Positions 26,576 to 31,303 of a DNA stretch of 31,303 bases are shown here, one piece after another (position 1 is the stretch's first letter; every line of letters begins with the position of its first letter). Source of the stretch: Saccoglossus kowalevskii (Eukaryota; Hemichordata; Enteropneusta; Harrimaniidae); assembly GCF_000003605.2 (NCBI RefSeq), contig NW_003132263.1, positions 1-31,303 on the forward strand. The letters run 5' to 3'. The notes beneath the pieces were generated by a model. It ran no database searches. It was given only the letters and a program-made list of their open reading frames with translations, and had not been told where the DNA came from. Both the position numbers and the translations under genes were made by a program.

Positions 26576-28835
26576 CAAATCACCTGGTGCATGATGTAAG
26601 GAATGCAAATCACATGGTGCATGATATAAGGAATAAAAATCACATAGTACATGATATAAGGAATACAAATCACATGGTGCATGATATAAGGAATACAAAT
26701 CACATGGTGCATGATACGAGGAACACAAATCACATGGTGCGTTATATAAGGAATAAAAATCACATGATACATGATATGAGGAATAAAAATCACATGGTGC
26801 GTTATATAAGGCATACAAATCACATGGTGCATGATATAAGGAATACAAATCACATGGTGCATGATATAAGGAATACAAATCACATGGTGCATGATATAAG
26901 GAATAACAATCACATGGTGCATGATATAAGGAATACAAAGCACATGGTGCATGATATGAGGAATACAAATCACATGGTGCATGATATAAGGAATACAAAT
27001 CACATGGTGCGTGATATAAGGAATACAAATCACATGGTGCATGATATAAGGAATACAAATCACATGGTGCATGATATGAGGAATAAAAATCACATGGTGC
27101 ATGATATAAGGAATAAAAATCACATGGTACATGATATGAGGAATACAAATCACATGGTGCATGATATGAGGAATACAAATCACATGGTGCATGATATAAG
27201 GGATACAAATCACATTGTGTATGATATGAGGAACACAAATCACATGTTGCGTTATATAAGGAATAAAATCACATGGTATATGATATGAGGAATAAAAATC
27301 ACATGGTTCGTTACATAAGGAATACAAATCACATGGTGCATGATATAAAGGAATACAAATCACATGGTGCATGATATAAGGACAAAAATCACATGGTGCA
27401 TGATATAAGGAATACAAATCACATGGTGCGTTATTATAAGGAATACAAATCACATGGTGCGTGATATAAGGAATACAAATCACATGGTGCATGATATAAG
27501 GAATACAAATCACATGGTGCATGATATGAGGAATAAAAATCACATGGTGCATGATATAAGGAATAAAAATCACATGGTACATGATATGAGGAATACAAAT
27601 CACATGGTGCATGATATGAGGAATACAAATCACATGGTGCATGATATAAGGGATACAAATCACATTGTGTATGATATGAGGAACACAAATCACATGTTGC
27701 GTTATATAAGGAATAAAAATCACATGGTATATGATATGAGGAATAAAAATCACATGGTTCGTTACATAAGGAATACAAATCACATGGTGCATGATATAAG
27801 GAATACAAATCACATGGTGCATGATATAAGGAACAAAAATCACATGGTGCATGATATAAGGAATACAAATCACATGGTGCGTTATATAAGGAATACAAAT
27901 CACATGGTGCATGATATGAGGATTACAAGTCACAGGGTGCATGATATGAGGAACACATCGCACATGGTGCATGATACAAGGTATGCAAATCACATGGTGC
28001 ATGATATAAGTAATACAAATCACATGGTGCATGATATAAGGAATACAAATCACATGGTGCATGATATGAGGAATACAAATCACATGGTGCGTTATATAAT
28101 GAATACAAATCACATGGTGCATGATATGAAGAATGCAAATCACATGGTGCATGATATAAGGAATGCAAATCACCTGGTGCATGATGTAAGGAATGCAAAT
28201 CACATGGTGCATGATATAAGGAATAAAAATCACATAGTACATGATATAAGGAATACAAATCACATGGTGCATGATATAAGGAATACAAATCACATGGTGC
28301 ATGATACGAGGAACACAAATCACATGGTGCGTTATATAAGGAATAAAAATCACATGGTGCATGATATAAGGAATAAACATCACATGGTACACAATATAAG
28401 AAATACAAATCACATGGTGCGTTATATAAGGAATACAAATCACATGGTGCATGATATGAGGAATACAAATCACAGGGTGCATGATATGAGGAACACATCG
28501 CACATGGTGCATGATACAAGGTATGCAAATCACATGGTGCATGATATAAGGAATACAAATCACATGGTGCATGATATAAGGAATACAAATCACATGGTAC
28601 ATGATATGAGGAATACAAATCACATGGTGCGTTATATAACGAATACAAATCACATGGTGCATGATATGAGGAATACAAATCACATGGTGCATGATATGAG
28701 GAATACAAATCACATGATGCATGATATAAGGAATAAAAATTACATGGTGCGTTATATAATGAATACAAATAACATGGTGCATGATATGAAGAATACAAAT
28801 CACATGGTGCATGATACAAGGTATGCAAATCACAT
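26557..28835. repeat. D-type higher-order unit with internal 450-bp duplication
   Basis: A 2279-bp interval with landmarks at 26583 and 28173. Compared with the 1350-bp unit at 4357-5707, it lacks seven monomers (210 bp, the equivalent of about 4835-5045) and has a 450-bp duplication. 1350-210+450 gives the observed 1590. From 27900 on, it follows 18237-19149 closely, including GGATTACAAGTC and the ACACAATATAAGAAATAC fusion monomer. Confidence 0.8.
27001..27900. repeat. 450-bp tandem duplication with damaged first copy
   Basis: 27001-27450 and 27451-27900 align at shift 450 with the same 15 monomer types in order, including ATTGTGTATG and CATGTTGCG. All differences I see are four one-base indels in the last 190 bases of the first copy: a lost A near 27265, an extra A near 27349, a lost A near 27382, and an extra T in TTATTATAAG near 27434. 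They sum to zero, so register is kept. The second copy has none. Confidence 0.85.
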
Positions 28836-28854
28836 GGTGCATATATAAGGAATG
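28826..28854. repeat. 29-bp marker monomer, copy 9
   Basis: One-base-short monomer before the landmark at 28862; the last one in the window. Confidence 0.92.
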
Positions 28855-30301
28855 CAAATCACCTGGTGCATGATGTAAGGAATGCAAATCACATGGTGCA
28901 TGATATAAGGAATAAAAATCACATAGTACATGATATAAGGAATACAAATCACATGGTGCAAGATATAAGGAATACAAATCACAGGGTGCGTTATATAAGG
29001 AATAAAAATCACATGATACATGATATGAGGAATAAAAATCACATGGTGCGTTATATAAGGAATACAAATCACATGGTGCATGATATAAGGAATACAAATC
29101 ACATGGTGCATGATATAAGGAATACAAATCACACGGTGCATGATATGAGGAATACAAGTCACAGGGTGCATGATATGAGGAACACATCGCACATGGTGCA
29201 TAATACAAGGTATGCAAATCACATGGTGCATGATATAAGTAATACAAATCACATGGTGCATGATATAAGGAATACAAATCACATGGTGCATGATATGAGA
29301 AATACAAGTCATATGGTGCATGGTATAAGGAATAACAATCACATGGTGCGTGATATAAGGAATACAAATCACATGGTGCGTTATATAAGGAATAAAAATC
29401 ACATGGTACATGATAAAAGGAATACAAATCACATGGTGCATGATATAAGAAATACAAATCACATGGTGCATGATATAAGGAATAAAAATCACATGGTGCA
29501 TGATATGAGGAATACAAATCACACGGTGCATGATATAAGGAATAAAAGTCACATGGTGCATGATATAAATAATACAAATCACATGGTGCATGATATGAGG
29601 AATACAAATCACATGGTGCATGATATAAGGAATACAAATCACATGGTGCATGATATGAGGAATAAAAATCACATGGTGCATGATATAAGGAATAAAAATC
29701 ACATGGTACATGATATGAGGAATACAAATCACATGGTGCATGATATGAGGAATACAAATCACATGGTGCATGATATAAGGGATACAAATCACATTGTGTA
29801 TGATATGAGGAACACAAATCACATGTTGCGTTATATAAGGAATAAAAATCACATGGTATATGATATGAGGAATAAAAATCACATGGTTCGTTACATAAGG
29901 AATACAAATCACATGGTGCATGATATAAGGAATACAAATCACATGGTGCATGATATAAGGAACAAAAATCACATGGTGCATGATATAAGGAATACAAATC
30001 ACATGGTGCGTTATATAAGGAATACAAATCACATGGTGCATGATATGAGGATTACAAGTCACAGGGTGCATGATATGAGGAACACATCGCACATGGTGCA
30101 TGATACAAGGTATGCAAATCACATGGTGCATGATATAAGTAATACAAATCACATGGTGCATGATATAAGGAATACAAATCACATGGTGCATGATATGAGG
30201 AATACAAATCACATGGTGCGTTATATAATGAATACAAATCACATGGTGCATGATATGAAGAATGCAAATCACATGGTGCATGATATAAGGAATGCAAATC
30301 A
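28836..30301. repeat. Shortened C-type head joined to D-type tail
   Basis: Follows the C-type units from the landmark (28862) through GTGCAAGATATAAGG, AGTCATATGG (29309), CATGGTATAAGG and CATGATAAAAGG (near 29411). One monomer is missing near 28984, where CACAGGG is joined straight to GTGCGTTATATAAGG. From about 29530 it is D-type, with TATAAATAATAC near 29563 seen only here. It continues with ATTGTGTATG, CATGTTGCG, GGATTACAAGTC (30051) and the closing series to the landmark at 30302. Confidence 0.75.
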
Positions 30302-31303
30302 CCTGGTGCATGATGTAAGGAATGCAAATCACATGGTGCATGATATAAGGAATAAAAATCACATAGTACATGATATAAGGAATACAAATCACATGGTGCA
30401 TGATATAAGGAATACAAATCACATGGTACATGATATGAGGAATACAAATCACACGGTGCGTTATATAAGGAATACAAATCACATGGTGCATGATATAAGG
30501 AATAAAAGTCACATGGTGCATGATATAAGGAATACAAATCACATGGTGCATGATATGAGGAATACAAATCACATGGTGCATGATATAAGGAATAAAAATC
30601 ACATGGTGCATGATATGAGGAATACAAATCACATGGTGCATGATATAAGGAATAAAAATCACATGGTACATGATATGAGGAATACAAATCACATGGTGCA
30701 TGATATGAGGAATACAAATCACATGGTGCATGATATAAGGAATACAAATCACATGGTGCATGATATGAGGAATACAAATCACATGGTGCATGATATGAGG
30801 AATACAAATCTCATGGTGCGTGATATGAGGAATACAAATCACATGGTGCATGATATAAGGAATAAAAATCACATGGTACATGATATGAGGAATACAAATC
30901 ACATGGTGCGTTATATAAGGAATACAAATCACATGGTGCATGATATAAGGAATAAAAATCACGTGGTGCATGATATAAGGAATACAAATCACATGGTGCA
31001 TGATATGAGGAATACAAATCACATGGTGCATGATATAAGGAATACAAATCACATGCAGCATGATATGAGGAATACAAATCACATTGTGCATGATATAAGA
31101 ATAGAAATCACATGGTACATGATATGAGGAATACAAATCACATGGTGCGTTATATAAGAATACAAATCACATCGTGCATGATATGAGGAATACAAATCAC
31201 ATGGTGCGTTATATAAGAATACAAATCACATGGTGCATGATATGAGGAATAAAAAATCACATGGTGCATGATATAAGGATACAATCACATTGTGCATGAT
31301 ATA
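30302..31303. repeat. Right-edge unit repeating the start of the window
   Basis: After the landmark and CATAGTACATG monomers, 30424-31303 repeats 1240-2120 at a constant shift of 29184 up to the edge damage: CACACGG at 30451, TCTCATGG at 30811, CACGTG at 30960, CATGCAGCATG near 31053. The last 215 bases carry six one-base homopolymer indels against the internal copy: three lost Gs near 31099, 31157 and 31217, an extra A near 31247, and lost G and A near 31277-31285. The array continues past the edge. Confidence 0.8.

Larger units (their letters stand above)
1..31303. repeat. 30-bp satellite array filling the whole window
   Basis: The sequence is an uninterrupted head-to-tail array of a 30-bp monomer with core TCACATGGTGCATGATATAA and a 10-bp linker GGAATACAAA or GGAATAAAAA. 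About 1,040 copies are present and orientation never reverses. Common variant positions are ATAAGG or ATGAGG, GCATGAT or GCGTTAT or GCGTGAT, GGTGCATG or GGTACATG, and AATACAAA or AATAAAAA. The + strand is A-rich, with about 19 of 30 bases purine in the consensus. No stretch of unique DNA of even 60 bases was found. Long higher-order satellites of this kind are typical of eukaryotic heterochromatin or subtelomeric regions; the location here is inference. The family was not recognised by name. Confidence 0.97.

Noticed and set aside
1-31303. CRISPR array, because of regular ~30-bp repeats
   Set aside because: Repeats are directly adjacent with no unique spacers, vary throughout, and there are no cas genes or leader.
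1-31303. Telomere repeat or simple microsatellite
   Set aside because: The unit is 30 bp with mixed composition; no short G-rich telomere motif is present.
1-31303. CENP-B box or known alphoid-type centromere monomer
   Set aside because: I found no TTCG...CGGGA pattern, and the monomer is far shorter than 171 bp. A centromeric role cannot be judged from sequence alone.
1-31303. Stem-loop or inverted-repeat structure in the monomer (TCA...TGA around CATG)
   Set aside because: The dyad is only three base pairs plus the self-complementary CATG; too weak to claim a hairpin.

Overview
The whole 31.3 kb window is one tandem satellite array. I see no unique sequence, gene, RNA gene, transposon or CRISPR spacer. 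The unit is a 30-bp monomer, about 1,040 copies head to tail on one strand, with the core TCACATGGTGCATGATATAA followed by a 10-bp linker, usually GGAATACAAA or GGAATAAAAA. The consensus monomer is about one third G+C and contains no CpG. An array of this size and layered structure points to a eukaryotic satellite or giant minisatellite locus. Nothing in the window identifies the lineage, and both edges lie inside the array, so its full length and its flanks are unknown.

The array is layered. Monomers fall into a limited set of variant types whose substitutions travel together. These types line up in a fixed order to form longer higher-order units. A landmark monomer (CACCTGGTGC, normally followed by ATGATGTAAGGA) occurs at 578, 2767, 4357, 5707, 6156, 6905, 7595, 8975, 9905, 11257, 12757, 13357, 15097, 17137, 18487, 19176, 21515, 24094, 26583, 28173, 28862 and 30302. 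A second marker is a 29-bp monomer that has lost one base (GCATATATAAGG). It sits just before nine of these landmarks and is absent between 6898 and 17100.

Layout: 1-577 is an indel-rich left edge. 578-7594 is a set of mixed units of 449-2189 bp. 7595-15480 is a subarray of a distinct unit type (A) in units of 600-1740 bp. 15481-15790 is a damaged seam. 15785-17000 is a B-type block. 17111-19149 is a D-type unit. 19150-24067 holds two successive near-identical C-type units of 2339 and 2579 bp. 24068-28835 holds composite units with two more seams. 28836-31303 ends in a block that repeats 1240-2120.

Length differences between related units are almost all multiples of 30 bp (30, 90, 180, 210, 240, 270, 450), as expected from in-register unequal exchange or slippage. 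Outside the 29-bp monomers, frame-breaking indels sit almost only at a few block junctions and at the two window edges. They are mostly single-base changes in short homopolymers. Assembly stitching is the simplest explanation, so the long-range order should be treated as provisional.

The very long open frames (over 1,000 codons on both strands) are a by-product of a 30-bp unit that is divisible by three and has no stop in three of its six frames. I annotate no protein-coding gene.
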